The notes under the pieces are model-generated. The model was not told the DNA's origin. It saw only the letters and a list, made by a program, of their open reading frames with translations, and did not search any database. Of a stretch of DNA of 49,084 nt, positions 41,582-49,084 are shown in pieces. Origin of the DNA: Pseudomonas syringae (GTDB lineage Bacteria; Pseudomonadota; Gammaproteobacteria; Pseudomonadales; Pseudomonadaceae); NCBI RefSeq assembly GCF_021605415.1, contig NZ_WKEQ01000038.1, positions 1 to 49,084 of the forward strand. Direction: 5' to 3'. The first letter of the stretch is position 1, and each line of letters begins with the position of its first letter. The position numbers and the translations under genes are program-made.

Positions 41582-41776
41582 ATGCCGACACAAAACCCTC
41601 ACCGCATCGTTGGTCTCTGCACCTCGGACAAGGTCTACAACACTTTGACCGAGCTCAAGCATCTGGAGGGCCATCGCACCGCCAAGTTTGCTTCGCTGCT
41701 GGCGGAAAACCTGGTGCGCAAAGGCTTGCTTGATGAGCGAGAAATCATGCACATGCTCGATCAAGTGGTGGATTGA
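41582..41776 (+). CDS. Small hypothetical protein, 64 aa
   Basis: 64-aa protein MPTQNPHRIVGLCTSDKVYN... ending LDQVVD. The ATG at 41582 follows AAGGA; an ATG at 41519 is the longer alternative. It has an amphipathic helical C-terminal half (AKFASLLAENLVRKGLLDEREIMHMLDQ). Not recognised. Its size and helical pattern resemble small helix-bundle DNA-binding or regulatory proteins but with no diagnostic motif. Confidence 0.6.
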   Translation: MPTQNPHRIVGLCTSDKVYNTLTELKHLEGHRTAKFASLLAENLVRKGLLDEREIMHMLDQVVD

Positions 41777-41879
41777 CGCCGGCCCTCAACGGCATCAATG
41801 ACGACTATTGAGAGCGTTGATTGTCCCTTTAGCCGTCTAATCCTTAAGGTAGCCCCATCGTTTGATGGAGGTACTTGTC

Positions 41880-42062
41880 ATGGCTCAGGTTCAAATCATG
41901 TCCGTTATCGGCAGCGCCGTTCCCGCTTCGCTCAGAGAGCTGGGACTGCTCGCCTGCTGGTATCTGGTGCGAGACGGCGAGGCGATCAGCGGCCCGCTCA
42001 CGTCGCTGCCCGCCGCCCAGGCTTTGTCCCAACGTATCGACAACGGTCAATTCCAGGCTTAA
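41880..42062 (+). CDS. Small hypothetical protein, 60 aa
   Basis: 60-aa protein starting MAQVQIMSVIGSAVPASLRE. The ribosome site TGGAGGT lies 7 bases before the ATG at 41880, a strong initiation signal. The middle LLACWYLVRDGEAISGPLTSLPAAQAL resembles a small beta-alpha fold. It ends overlapping the stop of the convergent AI-2E permease gene by 4 bases. Function unknown. Confidence 0.7.
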   Translation: MAQVQIMSVIGSAVPASLRELGLLACWYLVRDGEAISGPLTSLPAAQALSQRIDNGQFQA

Positions 42063-43120
42063 GGCAGCTGCACTTTCGGCCGGGTCTCGACGAACAACGC
42101 CCAGCTCGACAGGAACAGCGCGGCGATTAACGGCCCGATCACGAACCCATTTAGGCCGAACACCGCCAGTCCGCCCAATGTCGAAATCAAAATCAGGTAA
42201 TCGGGCATTTTCGTATCTTTGCCGACCAGGATCGGACGCAACACGTTGTCCACCAAGCCGATCACAAGTACGCCAAACAGGCCCAGCACCACGCCCTGCC
42301 AGATCATTCCGCTGAGCAGAAAATACACGGCCACTGGCGCCCACACGATGCCCGCACCTACAGCGGGCAACAGCGACAGAAACGCCATCAGCACCGCCCA
42401 GAGCAACGCGCTGGGAATATCAAGAAACCAGAAAATCGCTCCCCCCAACGCGCCCTGCGTGATTGCCACCACCAGGTTGCCCTTCACCGTCGCGCGCACG
42501 ACCCGATTGAATTTCAGCTGCAAGCGGCGCTTGTGGTTTTCCTCAAGCGGCACCGCAGTGCGCACTTTGCGCGCCAGCTCCGGGCCATCGCGCAGCAGGA
42601 AAAACAGCAAATACAACATGATGAAAAAACTGATGATGAACTCGAATGTGCCCTGACCGAAGCTGAACGCCTGAGTCGCCAGCACCTGACTGCCCTGCAT
42701 CGATGCCTTGACGATTTTCTCGCGCAGCCCATTCAGTTCACCCATGCCGAACCGGTCGAGCAAATGCTGGAAGTACGGCGGCAGCGCATTTTTGAACTGC
42801 GCCAAATACGCCGCGATGTCCAGCTCGCCGGATTCAAGACGCTGATAAACCGTCGCCCCTTCCTGCACCAGTAACACGCTGATGATGATCACCGGCAAGA
42901 TCGCAATGACCAGGCAGACGCTCAGGGTAAACAGCGAAGTCAGGTTGCGCTCCCAGCCGAATCTGGACTGCAACCGTCGTTGCAGCGGCGCAAACAGGAT
43001 GCCGAGAATCACCGCCCAGAACACTGCTCCGTAAAACGGCAGCAGGATCCAGATAAAAGCGACCGTCACTAGCACCAGCAGCACCGTGAGGGATTTGAAT
43101 TGCAGACTCTTTGCGTTCAT
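42059..43120 (-). CDS. AI-2E-family transporter (YdiK type)
   Basis: Membrane protein of 353 aa with about eight helices in the AI-2E exporter/permease superfamily (DUF20). Motifs include PFYGAVFWAVILGILFAPL, FFIMLYLLFFLLRDG, and the C-terminal PILVGKDTKMPDYLILISTLGGLAVFGLNGFVIGPL. Homologues include E. coli YdiK; reported substrates vary and autoinducer-2 export is not proven here. The ATG at 43120 starts the family N-terminus MNAKSLQFKSL. Confidence 0.9.
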   Translation of the reverse strand: MNAKSLQFKSLTVLLVLVTVAFIWILLPFYGAVFWAVILGILFAPLQRRLQSRFGWERNLTSLFTLSVCLVIAILPVIIISVLLVQEGATVYQRLESGELDIAAYLAQFKNALPPYFQHLLDRFGMGELNGLREKIVKASMQGSQVLATQAFSFGQGTFEFIISFFIMLYLLFFLLRDGPELARKVRTAVPLEENHKRRLQLKFNRVVRATVKGNLVVAITQGALGGAIFWFLDIPSALLWAVLMAFLSLLPAVGAGIVWAPVAVYFLLSGMIWQGVVLGLFGVLVIGLVDNVLRPILVGKDTKMPDYLILISTLGGLAVFGLNGFVIGPLIAALFLSSWALFVETRPKVQLP

Positions 43121-43258
43121 GTCCGATCCATGTCAGTCGGGCACCACTCGTACCCGCCAACTTAGTCCGCCAGCGCGCGACGAAAGTGCCATCGCTTTGC
43201 TCAAGAAGCATAGATCCAGATAAATAGGCGCGAAGAGGCCAGCACCGTTAATTCATAA

Positions 43259-43498
43259 CTAGCGGCGATCATCCGACAGCGGCGTCGGCTCATCCGCCGG
43301 CGGCACGTCTTCATCCGCCGCCGGAGGATCCTGCCAGTCTTCCGGCCGGTCGGCATCACTCGGATCGTGCCCGGGCGCCATGCCCGGCGGCATTTCGTGA
43401 TCCATCAACGTGGGTTCTTCCGTCCCGGACAAGGGACGGTTCGGATCGGTAGGATCAGTGGGCAACACTCCACCCTGAAACAGCGCATCGTTCGCCAT
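43259..43498 (-). CDS. Small disordered acidic protein, DP-rich
   Basis: 79-aa protein rich in Asp, Pro, Glu (DPTDPNRPLSGTEEPT, then PPAADEDVPPADEPTPLSDD). It has no signal or hydrophobic segment. The ribosome site GAGGTG lies 5-8 bases before the ATG at 43498. It resembles the two proteins at 31255-31680 in composition and likely disorder. Function unknown. Confidence 0.72.
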   Translation of the reverse strand: MANDALFQGGVLPTDPTDPNRPLSGTEEPTLMDHEMPPGMAPGHDPSDADRPEDWQDPPAADEDVPPADEPTPLSDDRR

Positions 43499-43591
43499 GG
43501 CACACCTCGTTACGAAGATCCGGAAAGTCCGGGCCGTTCAAGTTGGAAGCGTGCGTTCAAACGGCGTGCTGTCGAACAGACCAACGGCGAC

Positions 43592-44299
43592 TCACCCCTT
43601 GGCGGAAAACCGGTCGCGGCTGTTGGTCAGGTGCAGCCACATGGCCGCGCGTGCCGCGTCCGGGTCCTGGCGCTGGATGGCGTTGAGGATCGCCTCATGT
43701 TCCAGATTGGCGAGGTGCCCGAGCTTGCTCAAATCCGTCGCCCCACGCTCGGCGGCATTGACCCGGGTACGCGGGATCATGGCACTGCCCAAGTGCTGCA
43801 TGATTTCGGTGAAGCAAACGTTGCCGGTGGCTTCAGCGATCAACAAATGAAAACGTCGGTCGGCCTCGACGCAGCTGTCGTTGTTGGCCAGCAGATTCTG
43901 ATAGTCATCCAATGCCTGACGCATCTGCGACAACTGTTGTTCGGTACGCCGCTGTGCCGCCAGCGCCGCTGCCTGGGTTTCCAGGCCCATGCGCAATTCG
44001 AGAATGCTGCGCACCCCCAGCGCCGTGTCGACATTCAATCGCAGCCCCTGCTCCGGCGCACGCTCGATGACGAATGTGCCGATGCCGTGACGCGTCTCCA
44101 CCAGCCCCGACGCCTGCAATTTGGAAATCGCCTCGCGCACGACCGTGCGACTGACGCCGTGCTCCTGAACGATGGAGTTTTCAGACGGCAACTTGTCCCC
44201 CGGAAGCATTTGTCCCAGCAGGATACGCTGGGTCAACCGGGCGACCAGATCATGGGCCAGGTTGTGTTTGCGGGCAGGAGCGCCGAGGTCTTCTTGCAT
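43592..44299 (-). CDS. FadR/GntR-family regulator of the glucarate module
   Basis: Regulator of 235 aa. The winged helix is at residues 10-75 (LPSENSIVQEHGVSRTVVREAISKLQASGLVETRHGIGTFV), and the C-terminal all-helical FCD ligand-binding domain spans about 95-225 and can bind a metal-complexed acid. I start it at ATG 44299 (MQEDLGAPARKHN); the frame is open to 44389. It is divergent from the GudP-type transporter gene and most likely represses it, with glucarate or a derivative as inducer. Confidence 0.9.
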   Translation of the reverse strand: MQEDLGAPARKHNLAHDLVARLTQRILLGQMLPGDKLPSENSIVQEHGVSRTVVREAISKLQASGLVETRHGIGTFVIERAPEQGLRLNVDTALGVRSILELRMGLETQAAALAAQRRTEQQLSQMRQALDDYQNLLANNDSCVEADRRFHLLIAEATGNVCFTEIMQHLGSAMIPRTRVNAAERGATDLSKLGHLANLEHEAILNAIQRQDPDAARAAMWLHLTNSRDRFSAKG

Positions 44300-44644
44300 G
44301 GTCAATATCCGGTGAAACGGGGCCTGCGGATCGTAGCACTGGCGCTGCTGGGCGGGGATCGTTTTTTGCGGCAGCTTGTATGACAACACTCAAATCATTT
44401 GGCAACGCTGGCTCGACTGATGATGCGAACAGAACGAGTAAGGCGATATCGCGGCCGGTGCTGATCAGAACACTGCCCTTTAAACATTGGGCGGACAGAT
44501 AAAAAAGCATAAAAAACCGCTTCAAGCTGAAATTGTTTGCACACGCCCCCTTGTCGGACAAAAAAAACCAGTTGTATGATGTCTGCCAACATCGCAACAC
44601 CCGGATACACCCCGCATAAAAATAATCAGTGGGAGAACAACCAA
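44300..44644. promoter_or_regulatory. Divergent control region of the glucarate module
   Basis: 345-bp gap between the divergent GntR and transporter genes. It contains two copies of TTGTATGA: CTTGTATGACAAC at 44375-44387 (a near-palindrome typical of FadR/GntR operators) and GTTGTATGATGTC at 44571-44583, about 60 bp before the transporter start. These are the likely binding sites of the adjacent regulator. No gene is seen in the gap. Confidence 0.6.
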
Positions 44645-45991
44645 GTGAAACCTTCCATCACCGCGATGAACGAGGGCGTTGATCCAACGCTGTCGTCAGC
44701 CATCTCAAAAGTGAAACGTCACATCCTGCCGCTGTTCGTGATCATGTTTATCGTCAATTACATTGACCGCGTGAACATCGGTTTCGTCCGCATCCACATG
44801 GAGCATGACCTGGGCATCGGCGCTGCCGCCTATGGCTTTGGTGCTGGTCTGTTCTTCATTGGTTACGCGCTGTTCGAAGTCCCTTCCAACATGCTGTTGC
44901 AAAAAGTCGGCGCCCGTATCTGGCTGACCCGGATCATGCTCACTTGGGGCCTGGTCGCCGCCGGCATGGCGTTCATCCAGAACGAAACTCACTTTTATGT
45001 GCTGCGGTTTTTGCTCGGCGTGGCCGAGGCCGGCTTCTTTCCCGGGGTAATTTATTACTTCACCCGGTGGTTGCCGGGTGCCGAACGCGGCAAGGCGATT
45101 GCGATTTTCCTCAGCGGCTCGGCCGTGGCCTCGCTGATCTCCGGCCCACTGTCCGGCCTGCTCCTGCAAATCGAAGGGCTGGGCCTGCACGGCTGGCAAT
45201 GGATGTACTTCATTGAAGGGATGTTTTCGGTGTGCCTGTGCGTGTTCGTGTGGTTCTGGCTCGACGCCAAACCCCATGATGCCAAGTGGCTGAGCCGTGC
45301 CGAGCAGGACGCGCTGGTCAACGCCATCGACGCCGAACAGCTAGCCCGCGAAGCCGCGACACCGATCAAGCCGTCCCTGGGGACATTGCTCAAGGATCGT
45401 CAGATCATCCTGTTCTGCCTGATCTACTTCTTCATCCAGTTGACCATCTACGCCGCGACCTTCTGGTTGCCGAGCATCATCAAGAAGATGGGCGAAATGA
45501 GCGACTTCCAGGTCGGTCTGTTCAACTCGATTCCATGGCTGCTGTCGATCATCGGCATGTACGCTTTCGCGACGTTCTCGGCAAAGTGGAAACACCAGCA
45601 GGCGTGGGTTGCCACGGCATTGTTGATCGCGGCGGCGGGGATGTTCATGTCCACCACCGGCGGGCCGATTTTCGCCTTCGTTGCTATTTGTTTTGCCGCG
45701 CTGGGCTTCGAATCTGCGTCGTCGCTGTTCTGGCCGATCCCGCAAGCGTATCTGGATGCGCGGATCGCCGCAGCGGTGATCGCGTTGATCAACTCGGTGG
45801 GCAACCTCGGCGGTTTCGTCGCGCCGACCACCTTCGGCTTACTTGAACAGAACACCGGTTCGATTCAGGGCGGCCTGTATGGCTTGGCGGGAACATCGAT
45901 CATCGCCGCGATCATCGTCTTCTTCGCTCGCACCACACCAAAATCCGCACCTGATGTCGCCGTGGCCGATGCCGCGCCGAAACACGCCTGA
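44645..45991 (+). CDS. gudP: MFS glucarate/galactarate transporter
   Basis: Anion:cation symporter (ACS) family carrier of 448 aa with 12 helices. Motifs are MFIVNYIDRVNIGFV and VPSNMLLQKVGARIWLTRIM. The family includes GudP and other sugar-acid carriers, and placement 36 bp before gudD supports glucarate or galactarate as substrate. I start at the GTG at 44645, preceded by GGGAG; ATG at 44669 is the shorter alternative. The gene is the first of the operon and is divergent from its regulator. Confidence 0.85.
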   Translation: MKPSITAMNEGVDPTLSSAISKVKRHILPLFVIMFIVNYIDRVNIGFVRIHMEHDLGIGAAAYGFGAGLFFIGYALFEVPSNMLLQKVGARIWLTRIMLTWGLVAAGMAFIQNETHFYVLRFLLGVAEAGFFPGVIYYFTRWLPGAERGKAIAIFLSGSAVASLISGPLSGLLLQIEGLGLHGWQWMYFIEGMFSVCLCVFVWFWLDAKPHDAKWLSRAEQDALVNAIDAEQLAREAATPIKPSLGTLLKDRQIILFCLIYFFIQLTIYAATFWLPSIIKKMGEMSDFQVGLFNSIPWLLSIIGMYAFATFSAKWKHQQAWVATALLIAAAGMFMSTTGGPIFAFVAICFAALGFESASSLFWPIPQAYLDARIAAAVIALINSVGNLGGFVAPTTFGLLEQNTGSIQGGLYGLAGTSIIAAIIVFFARTTPKSAPDVAVADAAPKHA

Positions 45992-46027
45992 CCTTCGTTT
46001 TTGCAGATGTTCAAAAGGACAATAAAA

Positions 46028-47371
46028 ATGACCGTACATGACACCGCCAAAGCCCCGATCATCACCGACATGCAAGTCATTCCGGTGGCCGGCCACGACG
46101 GCATGCTGCTTAACCTGAGCGGCGCCCACGGCCCGTTTTTCACTCGCAACATCGTCATTCTCAAGGACAACGCCGGCCACACCGGCGTTGGTGAAGTGCC
46201 GGGTGGCGAGCGCATTCGCCAGACCCTCGAAGATGCGCGCAGCCTGGTGGTCGGCAGCCCGATCGGCACCTATCAGAAGATTCTTAATCAGGTGCGCCAG
46301 ACCTTCGCCGACCGCGACGCCGGCGGCCGAGGCCTGCAAACTTTCGACCTGCGTATCACCATTCACGCGGTCACAGGCCTTGAAGCCGCCCTGCTCGACC
46401 TGCTCGGCCAGCACCTCGACGTGCCGGTGGCGGCGTTGCTCGGCGAAGGCCAGCAGCGCGATGAAGTGAAGATGCTCGGCTACTTGTTCTACGTGGGTGA
46501 TCAGCACGAGACAGATCTGGCCTACCGCAGCGAACCGGACGCCGACAACGACTGGTTCCGCGTGCGTCACGAGAAAGCCATGACTGCCGACGCCGTGGTG
46601 CGTCTGGCCGAAGCCGCGCATCAGCGTTACGGCTTTCAGGACTTCAAGCTCAAGGGCGGTGTGCTGAGCGGCGATGAGGAAATCGAAGCAGTGACCGCGT
46701 TGGCCGAACGCTTCCCCGATGCACGCATCACCCTCGATCCGAACGGTGCATGGTCACTCAAAGAAGCGATCCGTCTGTGCCGCGATCAGCATCAGGTGCT
46801 CGCCTACGCCGAAGACCCGTGCGGCGCGGAAAACGGCTACTCCGGCCGTGAAGTCATGGCTGAGTTTCGCCGCGCCACCGGGCTGAAGACCGCCACCAAC
46901 ATGATCGCCACCGACTGGCGCGAAATGGGCCACGCGATTCAGTTGCAGTCGGTGGACATTCCGCTGGCCGACCCGCACTTCTGGACCATGCAGGGTTCGG
47001 TGCGTGTGGCGCAGATGTGCCATGAATGGGGCCTGACCTGGGGCTCGCACTCCAACAATCACTTCGACATTTCCCTGGCAATGTTCACCCACGTAGCCGC
47101 CGCCGCTCCGGGCAGCATCACCGCCATCGACACCCACTGGATCTGGCAGGACGGCCAGCGCTTGACCAAGGCACCGCTGCAAATCGTCGGCGGTTGCGTG
47201 CAAGTGCCGAAAAAACCGGGCCTCGGCGTGGAGCTCGATATGGATCAGGTCGCCAAGGCTCATGAGCTGTATAACGGCATGGGTCTGGGTGCGCGGGATG
47301 ACAGCGTGGCGATGCAGTTTCTGATTCCGGGCTGGAAGTTCGACAACAAGCGGCCGTGCCTGGTGCGCTAA
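46028..47371 (+). CDS. gudD: Glucarate dehydratase
   Basis: Enolase-superfamily dehydratase of 447 aa that converts D-glucarate (and L-idarate) to 5-keto-4-deoxyglucarate. The general base lysine lies in FKLKGGVL, the metal ligands start at TLDPNGAWS and continue at AEDPCGAENGYSGRE, and the catalytic histidine is in GSHSNNHFDISLAMF. The ATG at 46028 is preceded by AAAAGGAC. It follows gudP by 36 bp. The downstream aldolase and dehydratase genes for the pathway are not in this window. Confidence 0.96.
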   Translation: MTVHDTAKAPIITDMQVIPVAGHDGMLLNLSGAHGPFFTRNIVILKDNAGHTGVGEVPGGERIRQTLEDARSLVVGSPIGTYQKILNQVRQTFADRDAGGRGLQTFDLRITIHAVTGLEAALLDLLGQHLDVPVAALLGEGQQRDEVKMLGYLFYVGDQHETDLAYRSEPDADNDWFRVRHEKAMTADAVVRLAEAAHQRYGFQDFKLKGGVLSGDEEIEAVTALAERFPDARITLDPNGAWSLKEAIRLCRDQHQVLAYAEDPCGAENGYSGREVMAEFRRATGLKTATNMIATDWREMGHAIQLQSVDIPLADPHFWTMQGSVRVAQMCHEWGLTWGSHSNNHFDISLAMFTHVAAAAPGSITAIDTHWIWQDGQRLTKAPLQIVGGCVQVPKKPGLGVELDMDQVAKAHELYNGMGLGARDDSVAMQFLIPGWKFDNKRPCLVR

Positions 47372-47382
47372 ACACGATCCCC

Positions 47383-47421
47383 CTGTAGGGCTGCGGCACG
47401 CTCGTGCCGCAACCCCTACAG
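47383..47421 (+). repeat. Palindrome after gudD
   Basis: CTGTAGGG-TGCGGCACG / CGTGCCGCA-CCCTACAG forms a long stem just after gudD. It is built like the Pseudomonas REP palindromes, with TGTAG ends, and could act as a transcription stop or mRNA stabiliser. Confidence 0.6.
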
Positions 47422-47516
47422 TTGGTTTTGCTCAGCGGTCGGGTTGACAGCCACAAGTCCATGAGTGGAAGGTTCGCCTGCAAGCCCAGTCGACACTCAT
47501 GGAAAGTGACCCGTTC

Positions 47517-48683
47517 ATGCACTTGTTCAATCTGCCCAAACTCACGTCCTGCAGCACTTTCGCCCTGCTGCTCGGTTCCGCCACCTGCATGGCCGCCCCG
47601 CTGACTGACCAACAGTTGCAAGCGCTGGTCAAGGATGCGGTCACACCGGTGATGCAACAACAGGACATTGCCGGCATAGCCGTTGCTGTCATCGTCAAAG
47701 GCAAGCCGCATTACTTTAACTACGGTGTCGCCAAAAAGGACACCGAGCAAGCGGTGAGCGAAAACACCCTCTTCGAAGTCGGCTCTATCAGTAAAACCTT
47801 CACCGCGACCCTCGGCGGTTATGCCCAGGCCAGCGGCAAACTGAACCTGAGCGACAAGACCAGCGCGCGTTTGCCGGATCTTGAAGGCAGCGCTTTCGAC
47901 AATATCAGTCTGCTGCACCTGGCTACTTACAGCGCCGGTGGCTTGCCATTGCAATTCCCTGCCGAGGCGGATTCGGCTGACACGATGCTCAGTTATTTCC
48001 AGCACTGGAAACCGACTTATCCCGCCGGAAGTCATCGCCAATACTCCAACCCGAGCATCGGCCTGTTCGGCTATATCGCGGCGAAAAGCCTTGGTGGTTC
48101 ATTCGATAACGCAATGTCCCACACCCTGCTACCCAAACTGGGCCTGCGACACACCTGGCTAAAAGTGCCCGCCGCGCAGATGCCGCTCTACGCCCAAGGC
48201 TATGACAAAGACAACCAACCCGTGCGCGTCGGCCCCGGTGCACTGGATGCCGAAGCCTACGGCGTGAAAACCAGCGCGTCGGATTTGCTGCGCTTCGTCG
48301 AGGCCAACCTGAAACCGGCGAACCTCGAACCGTCGCTACACAGCGCCATCGCCCTCACCCACACCGGTTACTACAACGTCGGTGACATGACCCAAGGCCT
48401 GGGCTGGGAACGCTACCCCTACCCGATCAGCCTCGAAAGACTCCAGGCCGGCAACTCGACGCCGATGGCGATGGAAGCCCACAAAGTGCAGTGGCTCACT
48501 CCACCGCAGCCTGAGACCGGCGATGTCCTGTTCAACAAGACCGGGGCTACACGGGGGTTTGGCGCGTATGTGGCGTTCGTGCCGTCGAAGGACATCGGCA
48601 TCGTCATTCTGGCAAACAAGAACTATCCGAATGCAGACCGGGTGAAGATTGGGCACACGATCCTGGGTGCGTTGGCGGATTGA
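47517..48683 (+). CDS. ampC: Class C beta-lactamase (AmpC family)
   Basis: Serine beta-lactamase of 388 aa. From the ATG at 47517 the signal peptide is residues 1-26, and the mature enzyme would begin APLTDQQ. The catalytic SxxK is SISK at residues 90-93, which gives S64 in mature class C numbering. The second motif is YSN (RQYSNPSIG) and the third is KTG (FNKTGATRGFG). Upstream ATG at 47499 is the alternative start. No ampR gene is adjacent, so the usual inducible control is not evident here. It follows the glucarate operon after about 145 bp. Confidence 0.93.
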   Translation: MHLFNLPKLTSCSTFALLLGSATCMAAPLTDQQLQALVKDAVTPVMQQQDIAGIAVAVIVKGKPHYFNYGVAKKDTEQAVSENTLFEVGSISKTFTATLGGYAQASGKLNLSDKTSARLPDLEGSAFDNISLLHLATYSAGGLPLQFPAEADSADTMLSYFQHWKPTYPAGSHRQYSNPSIGLFGYIAAKSLGGSFDNAMSHTLLPKLGLRHTWLKVPAAQMPLYAQGYDKDNQPVRVGPGALDAEAYGVKTSASDLLRFVEANLKPANLEPSLHSAIALTHTGYYNVGDMTQGLGWERYPYPISLERLQAGNSTPMAMEAHKVQWLTPPQPETGDVLFNKTGATRGFGAYVAFVPSKDIGIVILANKNYPNADRVKIGHTILGALAD

Positions 48684-48685
48684 AG

Positions 48686-48800
48686 ATCAAAAATCGCAGC
48701 CTTCGGCAGCTCCTATAAAGTTCGGAGCTGCCGCAGGCTGCGACCTTTTGATCTTGAAAGAACAACATCAAAAGATCGCAGCCTGCGGCGGCTCCTACAC
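48686..48800. repeat. Cluster of REP elements after ampC
   Basis: Contains GCAGCCTTCGGCAGCTCC, GGAGCTGCCGCAGGCTGCG, ATCAAAAGATCGCAGCCTGC and GGCGGCTCCTACAC. These are arms of the GCTGCCGCAGG REP family with the ATCAAAAGATC spacer motif also found at 13738-13771. Confidence 0.7.
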
Positions 48801-48906
48801 CTACCGTCCGTCTTAAATAGGCCTCTACCTGTCAGACCTGACAGTAGGCAATCTCCCGCTCCCGCGCCATAAATCACTCCGTCGCCCTCCCCCGCACGGA
48901 GCAGTC

Positions 48907-49084
48907 ATGTCGTCCACCGACTCACCCGGCACCGAACCACGTGCCCTCACGGAAATATTTATCCCCGGGCGTACCGGGCCGGTCTCGGAGAATCCAAAGG
49001 TCTGGGGCATTAACATTGCCGCCGCGCTGGGGAATTTTCCGCGACAGGGTTTGCTGTGCCAGGCCGGGCCGTGGAGGCCTATGC
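48907..49084 (+). CDS. Unidentified protein, cut by the window end
   Basis: An ATG at 48907 with a GGAG-type site 6-9 bases before it opens a frame of 59 codons that runs off the end of the window. The visible sequence begins MSSTDSPGTEPRALTEIFIP and contains a WGINIAAALGNFP stretch. Too little is present to assign a family. Confidence 0.5.
   Translation, partial: MSSTDSPGTEPRALTEIFIPGRTGPVSENPKVWGINIAAALGNFPRQGLLCQAGPWRPM

Noticed and set aside
1..49084. Possible CRISPR array
   Set aside because: The repeated motifs in the window are short REP palindromes in pairs, with no regular spacing, and no cas gene is present.

Overview
The window looks like chromosomal DNA of a Pseudomonas of the fluorescens group. 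The evidence is GC-rich coding sequence, the conserved order tig-clpP-clpX-lon-hupB-ppiD beside a tRNA Arg-His-Leu-His cluster and folD, and many Pseudomonas-type REP palindromes in the gaps between genes. I see no insertion sequence, prophage, rRNA or CRISPR array. Nearly all sequence is assigned to genes, and most proteins belong to familiar families.

Layout. 1-4.9 kb: an AFG1/ZapE-type ATPase cut by the window edge, a leucine-rich-repeat protein kinase, a YeeN-type YebC paralogue and a short orphan VgrG. 4.9-12 kb: a 2-aminoethylphosphonate (AEP) island with mirror-image layout. An OPA-type transporter and an FAD oxidoreductase diverge from one LysR regulator, and phnW-phnX diverge from a second, related LysR regulator. 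12-18.2 kb: cytochrome b561, a PLP desulfhydrase/ACC-deaminase-like enzyme, 2,4-dienoyl-CoA reductase FadH, and a membrane-anchored nitrilase-fold protein that has lost its catalytic Lys and Cys, sitting 3 bp before an AraC regulator. 18.2-19.4 kb: a 28-residue acidic microprotein gene and a DUF2242 lipoprotein.

19.6-28.9 kb is the protein-folding and proteolysis block, all on the minus strand: four tRNAs, trigger factor, ClpP, ClpX, Lon, HU-beta and PpiD. A 76-nt tRNA-like element with its own terminator lies between hupB and ppiD. ClpX has a terminator before lon, and lon has a sigma-32-like promoter of its own. 29-35 kb: folD, pbpG, two small disordered acidic proteins, a lipoprotein with a C39-peptidase-like fold whose catalytic residues are changed, a TerC-family membrane protein, a small lipoprotein and an NhaR-like regulator. 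35-43.5 kb: an MFS exporter, SstT, DUF1993, YceH, a cupin, a shikimate-dehydrogenase-like enzyme, a PVYVQ-repeat exported protein, three very small proteins and an AI-2E-family permease. 43.6-49 kb: a glucarate module (FadR/GntR regulator, GudP-type transporter, GudD), a class C beta-lactamase and a gene cut by the right edge.

Three modules stand out. The AEP island can import AEP or a derivative and convert it through phosphonoacetaldehyde to acetaldehyde and phosphate. The glucarate module imports and dehydrates glucarate under a divergent regulator. The Clp/Lon block couples folding and degradation. The least explained items are the tRNA-like element after hupB, two enzyme-fold proteins without their catalytic residues, and several microproteins.
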